Assembly (NCBI GenBank): GCA_026008535.1
Contig: BRKX01000011.1
Location: 50,018,183-50,082,182 of the forward strand
DNA from: Perilla frutescens
Lineage: Eukaryota > Streptophyta > Magnoliopsida > Lamiales > Lamiaceae
Direction of reading: 5' to 3'
Length of the DNA stretch: 64,000 nucleotides
Each line of letters opens with the position of its first letter. Position 1 is the stretch's first letter. Below the pieces are notes generated by a model. It was given only the letters and a program-made list of their open reading frames with translations. It was not told where the DNA came from and did not search any database. This document shows positions 35,385 through 47,674 of this stretch, piece by piece. The position numbers and the translations under genes are program-made.

Positions 35385-35891
35385 CGAATCAAACCGAGCT
35401 ATTTGATTTGGTTGATTTTGTCATTTTTTCTTTAATTTTGATATGGTTTTGAAAATTAAAACCAAAATTTAGTTTGATTTGGTTTCGGTTTAAGTAAAAA
35501 ATATTTTGGTTAAAATCGAACCAACCCAAAATATGAATATGCTATATTTATAATTTATAATTTTAATATTAGTTATACCTAAATAATATTAGTAATTATA
35601 ATATTCGGTTTCAATTTTCTAGTTTTATAATTTTTAAAATATTTACTTATTTAATATATCATTTATTATCTATTGAGTGCATGTTATTTTCTTTAGATAT
35701 AATTGTTTTGGAAAAATAAAATTAATAATCGAAAATTCAGTTAAACTGAAAATCAAATAATTATGGTTTGGTTTGGTTCGATTATATATATTATTTTGGT
35801 TGGTTAGGCTTGAATTTTTTTGAGAAATTTTTTATTTGGTTTTGTTAGTTGGGCTCGATTTTGCACCGAACCAACCATTTGCACACCCCTA
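35385..35891. mobile_element. hAT-like MITE, decayed
   Basis: The right end TTGCACCGAACCAACC then TTTGCACACCCCTA is a familiar hAT MITE end, and the interior has GGTTTGGTTTGGTTCG and AAACCGAA-type repeats on both arms. The left terminus is eroded, so that boundary is approximate. A similar scrap (GGGCTAAGGAAAAATCGATCG) is at 36073. Confidence 0.55.
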
Positions 35892-36419
35892 CGCATTAGG
35901 CTCCTTTATTCGTCACAAAAGTAATAATATTTTTCCAATAAATATAACATCTAGATGACGAAACAATTTGTGTTGTTTGTAAATAAAATCATCAAACAAA
36001 TAATTCCAACATTTATCACATATATGTTAATAAGCAATCTCAGATATTACATCTCATCAACACTTTGGATGTAGGGCTAAGGAAAAATCGATCGAACTGA
36101 ATAAAACAAACCAATCGATAAATTTTAATCAGTTCAATTCAATTTTTGACCTTTTGGTTCTGGGTTCATTCTACCTTTCATTCAATTTTCATCAAATGTT
36201 TTTTATTAATTCATTTCGCATCTTTTCTAAATGTTTTGGAATTCAAGGGACTTTGTTTATTTATTTGTTGATGGAAAATGCGGGTTCAGTAGTGTTTTAC
36301 AATCCATGGAATAAACTTAATTTCACTACTTTGTGTGAACATTATCATTCGTGGTTTCTGTTGACATGTAATTCTCGTATATTCAATTTCATAAATTTCA
36401 ACTTAAATCATAATTTAAT
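35892..36419. other. Intergenic; 99-codon ORF not considered a gene
   Basis: An ORF at 36154-36453 is hydrophobic and Phe/Asn-rich from local T-rich composition, with no recognised domain or exon structure. Confidence 0.4.
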
Positions 36420-37870
36420 TATGATTTTACTTAATTTACTAAAGTGTGTATAATTTCATAATTTTTTAATTGCTATTATTAAAAATCTTGAAAGATTTGG
36501 CCTTTTTTTATATTAAGCCACAATTTGAATGATATTTGAGGTGTAATATGTTCATAATTTTATTTTAATTGTGGCAGTGAGTCAATGATTATCTAGTAAG
36601 TTGAAAGTGGTTTTAATTAATATAAGCGAAAAAGGAAATGTAAATTAATTTAAAAAGTGCCCAAAATTGAAGGAAGTTAAAATCATTTTATTAATTAGAA
36701 ATTTATTTGGTTTTAAATTTATTAGAATATTCAATTTTTAACTATTTAAAATATATTGATATAAACAAAACAATTTAAAATATATTTAATGCTAATAGCC
36801 TAAATATGTTAACTTCTAAAGTTTAAAAATGTTTAATTCTAAAATTTAAATTGATATGATCAATAAATACATTTAATTCTAAAATTTTAATATATTTAAT
36901 TTAAAATTTGGGATGTGCATCTTGATTTTTTAATAAATTTAATTTAACAATTTCTTTTTAAAAATATATTAATATATATTTAAATTATATTCTTCAAAAT
37001 TTTTAATATATTTGACTCAAAAGTTTACTTTTCAATTATTTAAATTTAATAATTTTAAAATATATTTAATATTAAATTTATATAATCAAATATTAAAATA
37101 TTACACTTGATCTCAAATTTGAATATATTAAATTTGAATTATTTATAACTATTTAAAATTTACAATATAATTAAAATTGATTACATAAATAATTTAGTTT
37201 CATAGTTTAAAAAAATTAACATTAATTTTTTAAAAGTAATTAATACATTTAATTCAAAAAATTAAATATATTTAATATAAAATTTTGATGTGGATATTGA
37301 TTTTTCAAATATATTTAGTTTAACTTAAAAAATTTAAAATATATTAAATTAATATTTTTAAATTTTTTTATTTGAACTTTGTAAAATATTTAAATTCTGT
37401 AAATTTAAAATATATTTAAAATGAAATGAATAAAATCAAATATAATAGTTGATCTTAATTAAAAGTCGTAAAAGGTAGAACCACATAATTTATTGCTTGT
37501 CAATTGTCAATGCCTAAAAATATATGCAAGTTTTTCTATTTGGGATAAATTTAGTTTGAAAAATTAAAATATTTAAGTTGTAACTATTTCAAATACATTA
37601 AAAGTTGATAACTTAGATATGTTTACTTCAAAATTTTAAAATATTTAACCTTAAACTGATAAAATATTTTATCACATTTAATTCTAAAATATATTAACTA
37701 AACTTTTAAATAAAATGTTAATATGTATTTAAATTATTTCATTAGAACTTTTTAATATCTTAAATTCAAAATTTGATACATTTAAAATTTAAAATATATC
37801 CTATTAGTTATTTCAAATTGATATAATATAATATCAAAATGTTATGCTTAATCTCAAGTGAGAGACCGAG
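36420..37870. repeat. Extremely AT-rich block with repeated TTAAAATATATTTAA words
   Basis: About 1.4 kb almost entirely A and T. AAAATATATTTAA and its variants (AAAATATTTAA, TAAAATATATT) recur dozens of times in both orientations. There are no ORFs. It could act as a matrix-attachment-like or nucleosome-poor region, but that is inference from composition alone. Confidence 0.75.
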
Positions 37871-38345
37871 AAAGGTGAAAAGACCATTGTTGGGTCTCAT
37901 AATTTATAATTTGTTCCACCCAAAGTCAACTTCAAAGCAAGAAAGTTCTCGAATACAAATAAGATATGATAAATATAATAAACTACTAAATATATATATC
38001 TAAAATGTTTAGAGATTACGATACAATCATTTTAGCTACAAAATGTTTAGATGAATATAGTGCTATTTTTTTATTACAATAATTCAAATTTAAATTGTCT
38101 CCCTTCGTAATGATGTGAAGATAAATGATAGATCTTGATCAACCATATGAACTTCAAAATACTTAATTAAGGGTGAGTAGTTACATCTCAAGAATTTGAA
38201 ATACTGGTATTATTTTATTCTCTTCAACATAGTAGTACTAGAAAAAGAAATGAAAAATCAAGTGACATATATGAAAACTGGAACAAATAAAATTAGCAAA
38301 TCATAAAAAATCATATCACATGAACTTATATAAATTATATACATG
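37871..38345. other. Intergenic, no gene seen
   Basis: Ordinary AT-rich sequence between the AT block and the CACTA MITE. Confidence 0.5.
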
Positions 38346-38348
38346 TTA

Positions 38349-38541
38349 CACTACAAGAAAAATGATCATAGACTACACTATTTAGACTACGGTTATAAAC
38401 CGTAGTCTTAAGGCGTTAAGACTACGGTTTTAAATCGTAGTCTAGTGGGGCACCCATAGACTACATCAATGTCTCTACGGTTTTCATATCCTTTAGACTA
38501 CGGTTTTTTAACCGTAGTCTATGAGCGTTTTTCTTGTAGTG
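38349..38541. mobile_element. CACTA-type MITE (193 bp), TTA target duplication
   Basis: Starts CACTACAAGAAAAA and ends TTTTTCTTGTAGTG, with TTA at 38346-38348 and 38542-38544. The interior is made of GACTACGGTT/AACCGTAGTC inverted words. Termini and 3-bp duplication are those of CACTA (En/Spm) elements. No coding capacity. Confidence 0.95.
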
Positions 38542-38780
38542 TTAATTGATCAAAATTTGTACAAATTTTGCTTATCAATAATTTATGGCAATCAATTACT
38601 ATAATGCAATTCGATTGCACCAAATCAATATGTTAATCAATAATTTAATTTTTATACTGAACAAATAAATCTATTTATAACACAAATATAAATTGTGCGT
38701 AGGTTATATATTGGTTTGAGCTCTCAAAATATAGTTAATTAGCATATGAATTGATCCCAAGTTAATTTCTATATAGTTAG

Positions 38781-39787
38781 TGTAAAGTGATATATGACAT
38801 TGTGTGCAATGTTGAAAATAATGTCATACAGAATCCTTATGACATTGTCTGTGACATTTATCGTGTCTAATCTTATCCTTTCCTAGTTTTTAGGATTTAT
38901 AATTTTTAATAAATTATTTTATATTTGTATATCTTAAATCGTATATATCCACAAAATCTTTATTTCAAATAAATGGATATATATGATTGAGATATTATTT
39001 TTTAAAATAAAGTTTGAATTAGTCAAACTTTGTCTTCTATTATTTAGGTATCTTGTTATCTTCTATTTAACCGTTTCTTTTCAGAGATTAACGTGCTAGA
39101 ACTCTAGAGAAATGGAGGAGAACGTGAGTAGTCTTTCTAGCCACACCAAAAAGACGGTTTTCTACAAAATTGTGGAGTAGTGGCGGTTTATCTACAACAC
39201 ACGTTCAAGAAGATAACTTGGACTTCAAGCTGATTCAAGTGAAGATATTTAAAGGAGTTGATTCTCATTTGAAGAGGCTATTCGAGCAGAGAATATATCA
39301 CCTTGAGAGTGAGAAAATACAAAGCTCGAGTCACCCTTTGTGCAACTAGATTTCTAGGATTCAATCTTCTTCTTTAAATGTTTTTCTTTCGTTCAATTCT
39401 TATGAATAGATTGTTCGAATTAGTTTAGATAGAAGAGATTAAGACTAGAAATCTTTGGTGCATTGTAAACAAATTAACTGGTAGGTTGATTTGTTATTTT
39501 TGAATTTAATTTAATCGAAAACTAGATTTAGGTTCATGTATATTTGTTGATGTGTGTGGAACATTTGTTCAACATAATCAACTATATTGTTTATGCTTGT
39601 GAAAGCCTAATTTCGCCATATGGCAATTACATACATATTGTGTGTGATTTAAAATTTATTCTCGTGCAATCTTATTTCTAATTCGTTGCTATTGTGTTAA
39701 GGTAGTAAAAAATTACTATTTTTAACATCGTGTCTGACATTACAAACCGTATTCTATTTTCAGTAAGTTGGGCAACAAACACTAACA
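38781..39787 (+). repeat. 5' LTR of the Sirevirus-like element (1,007 bp)
   Basis: Begins TGTAAAGTGATATATG and ends CACTAACA. Contains a 22-codon ATG-led reading frame at 39112-39180 that is also open in the 3' LTR; its meaning is unknown. Confidence 0.95.
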
Positions 39788-39789
39788 AG

Positions 39790-39803
39790 TGGCATCAAGA
39801 GCC
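39790..39803 (+). other. Primer binding site, initiator tRNA-Met-like
   Basis: TGGCATCAAGAGCC two bases after the LTR, a variant of the TGGTATCAGAGC site of plant copia elements. Confidence 0.75.
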
Positions 39804-39851
39804 GGTGCTTGATGTACTAAGTATTCAATCCTTAGTTGCTAATTTACTGAA

Positions 39852-41620
39852 ATGGATATTCAGATAAATCAGTGCCATCCTCCGGCATTGGATAGTAATG
39901 GCAAGAACTATGCGATGTGGAAATCACGCATGAAGATGTATATCAAGTCCATTGATAAAAGAGCTTGGTTGGCTGTAATTGAAGCTTGGACTCCTCCAAG
40001 GATGGAGGGACTCGATGGAAATTTTATTCTTACTCCAGAAACTCAATGGACTAATGATGATAGAATAATTTCTAACTTCAATTCTAGGGCATTGAATGCC
40101 ATTTTTGTTTCAGTGGATGTTCCATGTTTTAAAATGGTGTGCAACTGCACATCGGCTTATCAAGCATGAAATATTTTGCAGGAACATTGTGAAGGATCAA
40201 CAAGTGTTCGCCAAACAAAGTTAAGAATGCTCACTTCCAAGTTCGAAATGTTATGAATGATGGAAGATGAGACCATAACCTTGTACACGGAAAGTCTGTG
40301 TGAAATTTCAAACGAGTCTACTGCACTTGGTTGTCCTATCTCGAATGAGAGTATGGTGAGAAAACTTCTTCGAACCCTTCCCGAAAGTTTCAACATAAAG
40401 ATCTCCGTCATTGAAGAGGCTCATAATGTGTCAAATATGAGCCTGAGTGAAGCCATGAGTATTTTGCTCACTTTTGAAATGAATCTTGAGAACCATAAGT
40501 CTAACAATTCCTCTAAAGGAATTGCACTTCAATCTACTACGGTGGTTCCAATGTTCAAGATGGTGTTGAAAACATCCTGGAAATCAAAGTAGATGAAAAT
40601 TTTAGTGTTGCTCTACTCACTAAGAAGTTTAACTCTCTTGTTCGCTCTATGAAGAAGGGATCACTGAACTTCAAACCAAGAAGGTTGTTTGATTCTCCTT
40701 CTCCTGCATCATCTGGATCTTCAAAGTCATTTAAATCATCTGAAGACACCAGAAGGGACATTGACTTAGTCCAGTGCAGAGGATGTTCAGGTTTTGGACA
40801 CTATGCAAATGAGTGTCCTACTGTTCACAAGAAGCAAAGCATAAACTATAATGTAGCCGTATTAAGTGATGAATCAGATGATGAGGAAACCGAAAAGCAA
40901 ACCGTTTGGTTTGTCAGAGTCAATGAAGATGTTGATGAAATGATTGAAGCATTGACTGACATTGATAAAGTTGATTTCGACTACGATCTTAATCTTGACA
41001 GTGAAATTCCAGATATTCCAAGCAATGTCTCAGCTGATGTTACACAAGAAATTGCTAACATCCCTTCAAACACCAGAAATTGGTATGAGATGACACTGCT
41101 GGATGAGTTTTGTAATACTGCTAAAGTATCTCAGATTGAAGAAGATAAGTCCAACATCAACCACAAGGAAGCTCTTTGACACCTACACAATGTTGCATAT
41201 GAAGTTTGTGTCTAGTGGACTGAACAGTCAAAAGAATTTGGAATTCTCATGGAAGAAAACCAAATCCTAAAACGAAGAGTGATGGATCTGGAGATTCGTC
41301 TTACTAGGAGTGATGCTGAGATGAATAAGTTGAAGAAAGAAGTTGATGATGCATCGAAAATCTTTCGACAACTTAATCAGGAAACATCAACCCTAAATGA
41401 AGTTCTGACACTGGGACAAAATACCCGAACAGGTTTGGGCTATGCCTTTAGTTCATCTATGTCTGTTTCTAACAACAAATTTGTAAAGTTTGTAAAGGGT
41501 GAAAGCTCGAAGGGTGTCCCAGAAGGTGTAAAAAATGATGTCAAAAAGAATGTTCCAAATACTGTTGACAATTGTGTCAAAAGAAGTTCCCCAGAGGATG
41601 TGATTACGGATGTCAAGTAG
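39852..41620 (+). pseudogene. gag of the Sirevirus-like element, with stops
   Basis: Opens with ATG at 39852 and a gag N-terminus of DUF4219/UBN2 type (LDSNGKNYAMWKSRMKMYI). Interrupted by stops at about 40167, 40250, 40590 and 41177, several explicable by G-to-A changes of Trp codons. Zinc knuckle CRGCSGFGHYANEC at 40774-40815, followed by an acidic stretch. A Glu/Lys/Leu-rich, probably coiled-coil segment lies at 41249-41400. A second zinc knuckle (CHYCQEPGHIKPYC) follows at 41657-41698 at the gag/pol border. Capsid-forming function is lost in this copy. Confidence 0.85.
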
Positions 41621-44600
41621 AATATTGATGACAAAGCTAAAACAAAAAAATACATTTGCCATTACTGCCAAGAACCTGGACACATCAAACCTTATTGCTT
41701 CAAATATCATGATGATATAGTAGCAGGGAAGATCACTGGGGAAACACCTTCCAATCTCAGTAAGAAGAAGGAGAGATCTAAAAAGGCCAAAGTTTCTTGG
41801 AATGCGGTTTACACCTCTTTAAAACCCAACATTGCAGGTACATGGTACTTTGACAGTGGATGCTCACATCACATGACATGCAATCCCAAGTTTCTTGATG
41901 AGTATTCCTCCTCAGGTAAAGGAAAAATAAGCTATGAAGGAGGAGCACAAGGTAATATTGTTGGTAAGGGAACCTTGAATGTCAAAAATTTCCCTAAATT
42001 ACGTAATGTTCTTCATGTTGAAGAATTGACTGCAAATTTGATAAGCATTAGTCAACTGTGTGATGACGGAATGCATGTCAGGTTTAACAAAGACACGTGT
42101 GAAGTGTTTGACAGTGATGATAAATGTATCATGTTCGGGAGTCGTGCATTGGATAACTGTTATCATGCAGACAAGAATGTGAAATGCAATGTTTCTGTCA
42201 ATGTTGACACACATCTTGTACATCAAAAACTTGGCCATGTGAGCTTCTGAAGCCTGAAAAAATTGATTGATGCTGATGCTACTAGAGGGATTCCTCCGGT
42301 AAAGATCGATCTCAATGTCGTGTGTGGAGCATGTCAAAAGGGTAAACAAGTAAGATCTCCTCATAAAAGTCTTACTGAATGTCAAACCACTAAATGTTTT
42401 GATTTAATTCACATGGACATAATGGGTCCGGTTGATACAAAAAGCATGAGTGGAAAAAGATTTATTCTTGTTATACTAGATGATTTTTCACGATTCACAT
42501 GGGTTTTCTTCAAGAAAAATCTGAAGCTTTGAAGATGTTCAAAAAGTTCTGTAGATCTGTGTCTCGTCAGTATGAGACTAACATCAAATGTGTAAGAACC
42601 GACCATGGTCTCGAATTTAAGAACTCAATGTTCGATGATTTGTGTGACAAGCAAGGCATTATTCATGAGTACTCTGCACCGAAAACTCCTCAACAAAATG
42701 GAGTGGTTGAAAGGAAAAATCATACTCTACAGGATATGTCAAGAGCAATGTTACAAGCTCAGCGTTTGTCGAAATTTTTTTGGGTTGAAGCTGTTAACAC
42801 TACCTGTCACATTGGAAATAGGGGGATCCTTCGTCCTGGAAGGAAAGAAACCCCCTATGAATTCCTGAAAAACAAAAAGCCAAATCTGAAATACTTTCAT
42901 GTTTTTGGTTGTGTTTGTTATATTCTCAATGACAGGGATCACTTAGGAAAGTTCAATTCAAAGAGTGATAAATGAGTGTTTCTCGGTTATGCCTCAAATA
43001 GTCGAGCATACCGTGTGTTGAATCTGAGGACTAAAACTGTCCAAGAATTGATTAATGCTGTATTTGATGATCACACATGAATTGCTTCAAAATCTGAAGA
43101 AGATGAAGTGGAATATCTTCTTGAAACCGAGGTGTTGTCAACAGACAAGTCTGAATATAATGATAAAAATAAGTCTTCAGACAGTGTTGAAGACAATGTT
43201 ACTGAAGGTGATAAAGCTCCTATCAAGTCACTAACATCAACATGTACATCAGACAGTGAAGATGAGCAACTTGTCTCTATTGAGAGTGAACCAAAGAGAG
43301 ACCCACCAAGTCGAAGAAGGAAAAATCATCCAAATTCTCAAATCATCGGTGATGAATCTGAAGGAGTTCAAACTCGAAAGAAGAATTCGGTTGATTACAA
43401 AGAAATGGTGAAACTGGTATGTATGTCCTCCCTCACTAATGCATTGTTTAACACATGTTTTCTGTCTAACATTGAACCCAAGAACATCAAAGATGCTCTT
43501 AAGGATGATTTTTGGGTTAATGCTATGCATGAGGAATTAAATCAGTTTGTTAGAAACAATGTTTGGGAATTGGTTCCACGTCCAAAAGATAAGAATGTTA
43601 TTGGAACCAAATAGATTTTTAAAAATAAAACGGACGAATCTGGCAATGTTGTCAGAAACAAAGCTCATCTAGTTGCTCAAGGTTATACTCAAGTTGAAGG
43701 AGTAGACTTTGACGAAACCTTTGCTCATGTGGCAAGGATGGAGTCTATTCGTCTTTTGTGTGCCATTGCATGCTTTGTTGGTTTTACTTTACATCAAATG
43801 GATGTTAAAAGTGCCTTTTTGAATGGTTATCTTAATGATGAAGCCTATGTTGAACAACCTAAAGGATTCGAATGTCATGACAAACCATTGCATGTTTTTA
43901 AGCTTAAGAAAGCTTTGTACGGTCTTAAACAAGCTCCTAGAGCTTGCTACACTAGACTAACTGAATTTTTATTTGAAATTAGATTTTCAAGAGGTCAAGT
44001 GGATAAAACCCTTTTCATTAAGAGAAATCAACGACATATAACTGTTGCTCAAGTTTATATTGATGATATTATTTTTGGTTCCACTTGTACTAATTTGCTC
44101 AAGGAATTTGTAGACTCAATGTGCGGCACATTCGAAATGAGCATGGTTGGAGAGCTCAACTATTTTATTGGTCTACAAATTAAGCAAGATAAGGATGGAA
44201 TCTTCATTTCTCAAAGCAAGTATGCTAAGGGATTAGTTAAACGCTTCGGGCTTGAAGATGCTAAACTAATGAAGACTCCTATGGGAACCTCAGAAAAGTT
44301 GAGCAGAGATGATGTTGGTGTCGATGTTGATTCTACTATGTATAGAGGAATGATTGGTAGCTTATTGTATTTAACAGCCAGTCGTCCTGACATTCTATTT
44401 AGTGTTGGTGTTTGTGCGAGATATCAATCTCAGCCTAAAGAATCATGTCTCAAAGCTGTTAAAAGAATTATTCGATATATTTCAGAAACTATTGATTTTG
44501 ATATTCGATATTGCAAATACACCAACATTCAACTTGTAGGGTTTAGTGATTCTGATTGGGCAGGTGATGTCGATGACAGAAAAAGTACTAGTGGTGGATG

Positions 44601-44997
44601 TTTTTATTTTGGCAACAATCTGATTTCATGGTCAAGTAAGAAACAAAATTGTATCTCACTTTCTACAACCGAATCAGAATATGTTACTGCCGCTAATTGT
44701 TGTGCTCAATTATTATGGTTAAATTAAATGTTACTTGATTATGGTCTAGCAAGTCCTTCAATGACATTGCTGTGTGACAATATCAGTGCTATTGAGATTT
44801 CCAAAAATTCAGTTCAACATTCACGCACTAAACATATTGATATTCGACATCATTTTATTTGAGATCTTGTTGAACGAGAAATCATCAAGATAGATTATAT
44901 TTCCACTGAGAACCAAATCGCTGATATTCTTACTAAATCTTTGGATTTTGAGAGGTTTTCTTCGTTAAGAAAATCTCTTAGCATGTGTGTTGTTTAG
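41621..44997 (+). pseudogene. pol of the Sirevirus-like element: protease, integrase, RT, RNase H, with stops
   Basis: Protease core WYFDSGCSHHMT at 41843-41878 has the catalytic DSG. GAG-pre-integrase LVHQKLGHVSF and CGACQKGKQ at about 42215-42345. Integrase shows HMDIMGP, RTDHGLEFKN and TPQQNGVVERKNH (DDE residues present, about 42410-42720). RT has MDVKSAFLNGYL (about 43798) and VYIDDIIFGS (about 44056). RNase H carries FSDSDWAGD and STTESEYV (about 44540-44690) and ends with TAG at 44995. In-frame stops near 42250, 42974, 43079, 43613, 44725 and 44861, mostly single-base CGA-to-TGA or TGG-to-TAG type. Not translatable as one polyprotein. Confidence 0.9.
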
Positions 44998-45284
44998 ATA
45001 ATGTTTACAATCCTGATGTTTAACATATATGTTGTGTGTCTTGACATCGGGAAAGTGTGTTTTGATTCTGATCAATTAAAGTATTGTTTGACTGGTAATT
45101 AATTCATGCGAATCTATAACTAGTCAACATTATTTATTTGACCGAATCTGCCTAATTTAAATAAAAAAATTACTTTATTTGGGGGTGTTATGATACGTGA
45201 ATCTCTGTATCTCAAGATTTGAAGTTGAAAAGTGGGTCTGCATAATCTCCCCTTTTCATACTTTCTTTTTGGCCTAATTCACTA

Positions 45285-45364
45285 TTCCACTCTCTCTTTC
45301 TCCCTAACCGCTCATCTTCCTTCTCGTTTCTGCAAAAAAAATTTCTCTTTGAAGCTTTGCATCC
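45285..45364 (+). promoter_or_regulatory. Pyrimidine-rich leader before the envelope-like ORF
   Basis: CTCTCTCTTTCTCCC and TTCTCGTTTCTGC tracts followed by TTTCTCTTTGAAG just before the ATG at 45365. A 3' splice site or a leader of a separate transcript are both plausible; neither is shown. Confidence 0.3.
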
Positions 45365-47179
45365 ATGGCCGATCCAAACCCCTATCAGGCTATGATGATG
45401 GTACTACAAAAGATGATGGAGCTGTCCCAAGGCACTCCATCCTCTTCCTCCGCTCCAGCCCCATCTTCAAACCCTACTCCATCAACAACACCTTCTCCTG
45501 TCCCCTTCACCACTCAATCCGCTGCTCCGACCATTCCCATTCCCACTCATTCCGCCGCTCCGACTGTTCATGAAAATCCTGAACCCACCATTCCTTCACT
45601 CTCCTCACCGAAACCCTCATCTCCAACCGCACAACCCACGGTCGAAGCCATTCACCCTGATCTTGTTATTCCTCTGAGAACGGAGATCATAAATCCCCAA
45701 CCTCTTCAATTTCATGTTCTTGGGGATTCTGCTAATCCCATCGATCCAGACCTCAAATCACACAATGAAGCATTAGCCCGTTCCTCAAACCCTATCTCAT
45801 CTTCTGGGAAGTCAAAACGTCTTCACAGTGAGTTATTTGTAAAATCAGAAGGAGCCTCTTCGAAAAAGGCTAAGACTCAACTCTCCAAGAGTGTCACTCC
45901 TACTCTTCAAGATGAGTCTGACTCCTCTGCCAAACATGCCACCACTCCCAAAAGCAAAAATCCCAGCTCTGCTGATGTTGATCAGGATGTGGCTCACTCC
46001 ACTGAACCCATTAATCTGAACCAAGGTACGGACATTGACTCTGATTCTCCTCTAGATGTCTCTTCAACATATAGTAAGCTTTTCTATTCTGAAGAAGCAA
46101 AAAAATCTCATCAACAAATTGTTAAGAGATCTTTTCGAGTTGAGAAAATGATAGACGTTCTTAGTTTTAAGAAGCATGGAATGGATTTATTCCTAAAGGA
46201 GAGGGGTTTGTGGAAATCTGTGACATCATTCATGTCATATGATCCTGATGTGTTATTTAAGTTCTATGCTAATATAGTTTCTGATATGAGAGATTCCACC
46301 AAACGTTCTTATGGAATTGTGTATGTTAGGGATAAGGTTTATAATTTTTCCCCTTCTCTGATTAACACATTTCTTGGCATTGGTAATGAGGACACAATCA
46401 TTTCCTTGGATCTGATTGATGATGTGGTAAAAGTTGTTACTGGAGGTCTAGTGTCCAAGTGGATGAATAAAGTCCCAGTCTCTAAGTTAACATTTTTCTA
46501 CTCAGTGCTTCATAAGTTAATTATTTGTAACTGGCTTCCCACGTCCAATGCGTCTGTCCTCACAGTTGATCAGGCTGTTCTCTTGTATAAGCTAGGCACT
46601 CAGCTCCTTTTCAATCTTGGTGCTTTAATTTTTGATGCTACTATGAAGGCTGCGTCCAAAACCAGCTCTTCCAACATGCTCTCATTTCCTTGTTTGATCT
46701 TTGCTCTTCTTAAGAGTCAAAGTCTGAAGGAGAGCAAGAAGAAGCTCATAGTAGAGCCTCTAACTCTTTCCATTATGAAGCCCAAGTCAACTGATGACCG
46801 GATCATTGATATGTCTTACCACTCCTCTACTACTAATGCAGAGAATGCCCCCTCCGAGGTCCTTCCGGTGCACAGCCATTCTGATGTTGCTCATGACACG
46901 ACCTCCACTCCTAACATCCCTATTGTGATGTTGCCTATGGAGTCTCTACAACAACAAATTTCTAACTTGGATATAACCATTCAGCATCTCTCTTCAGTTC
47001 GAGACTCTTTTATATCCCTCAATTATACACAAAAAGGGATAGATGATGATGATGCTGCTACTGGAGATGTTGGTGATGGGGATGGCAAAGCTGAGTGTGG
47101 GACTGATGTTGATGTTGGTGTGGCTGCTAAAGCAAGAGGGAGAAAGAGTGCTGTTAAGGGGAAGAGGAAGCTCATATGA
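45365..47179 (+). CDS. Envelope-like-position ORF of the Sirevirus-like element, 604 aa, open
   Basis: Starts at ATG 45365 in good plant context (CCATGGC), 367 bases after the RNase H stop. Residues about 20-115 are Ser/Thr/Pro-rich low complexity. Residues about 147-175 are basic and Lys-rich. Residues about 236-455 form the only globular-looking part, with FRVEKMIDV, YDPDVLFKFYANI and VYNFSPSLINTFLGIGNE. This pattern resembles the domain annotated as putative plant transposon protein (Transposase_32) in envelope-like ORFs of plant copia elements. Residues 521-548 could form a short coiled coil, then an Asp-rich run (558-575) and a basic tail (589-604). I see no signal peptide and no strong transmembrane helix, so a fusion role is not supported; function unknown. 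It is open although gag-pol beside it is broken. Expression would need a spliced or subgenomic RNA. Confidence 0.8.
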   Translation: MADPNPYQAMMMVLQKMMELSQGTPSSSSAPAPSSNPTPSTTPSPVPFTTQSAAPTIPIPTHSAAPTVHENPEPTIPSLSSPKPSSPTAQPTVEAIHPDLVIPLRTEIINPQPLQFHVLGDSANPIDPDLKSHNEALARSSNPISSSGKSKRLHSELFVKSEGASSKKAKTQLSKSVTPTLQDESDSSAKHATTPKSKNPSSADVDQDVAHSTEPINLNQGTDIDSDSPLDVSSTYSKLFYSEEAKKSHQQIVKRSFRVEKMIDVLSFKKHGMDLFLKERGLWKSVTSFMSYDPDVLFKFYANIVSDMRDSTKRSYGIVYVRDKVYNFSPSLINTFLGIGNEDTIISLDLIDDVVKVVTGGLVSKWMNKVPVSKLTFFYSVLHKLIICNWLPTSNASVLTVDQAVLLYKLGTQLLFNLGALIFDATMKAASKTSSSNMLSFPCLIFALLKSQSLKESKKKLIVEPLTLSIMKPKSTDDRIIDMSYHSSTTNAENAPSEVLPVHSHSDVAHDTTSTPNIPIVMLPMESLQQQISNLDITIQHLSSVRDSFISLNYTQKGIDDDDAATGDVGDGDGKAECGTDVDVGVAAKARGRKSAVKGKRKLI

Positions 47180-47556
47180 AGCTTCTGATTTCATAAACAA
47201 TGTTTTGTTATGTTTCAAAAACAATGCTTATTATGGTTTTATGTGCTGGACACAGTTTTAAGATGCTTAGTGCATCTTTATTTTTTTTGTATGGTTATGT
47301 CATCAACAAGTTTTTTTAGATGATACAATGCATCTTTTATTGATGGTTTTTGCTCTTTAGTATTCCTTATATATTTTGTGTCTTGGTATGTGGTGTATAC
47401 CGTTGTTAATGTGGGATGTTGAGCATTGTGAAGTTTTGGCATGATTGAACAATTAGGTTAACCTAGTTTCTCGACTTGCTTTACCTGTTTATGTTGGATT
47501 TCAATTCAACATTAAGGTGTTTAAGGGATTATTACCTGTTGTATGTTGATTAGCCT

Positions 47557-47674
47557 AAGGGGGAGTTACCCTTAAGAGGGAGATTTATGTCTCCATTTTC
47601 CGCTGCGACTCTAAGTGTACATAATACATCGAGTTGTATATTTTGTGCAGAAAGGCTAAGATTAAGGGGGTGAT
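47557..47674 (+). other. Repeated polypurine tracts before the 3' LTR
   Basis: AAGGGGGAG (47557-47565), AAGAGGGAGA (47574-47583) and ATTAAGGGGG then TGAT (47661-47674) precede the LTR. The last is the likely primer for plus-strand synthesis. Multiple purine tracts at this place are a known habit of Sireviruses. Confidence 0.75.

Noticed and set aside
45365..47179. Calling the 604-aa product a true viral envelope protein
   Set aside because: No signal peptide, no clear membrane-spanning helix and no glycoprotein-like cysteines; only its position is envelope-like.
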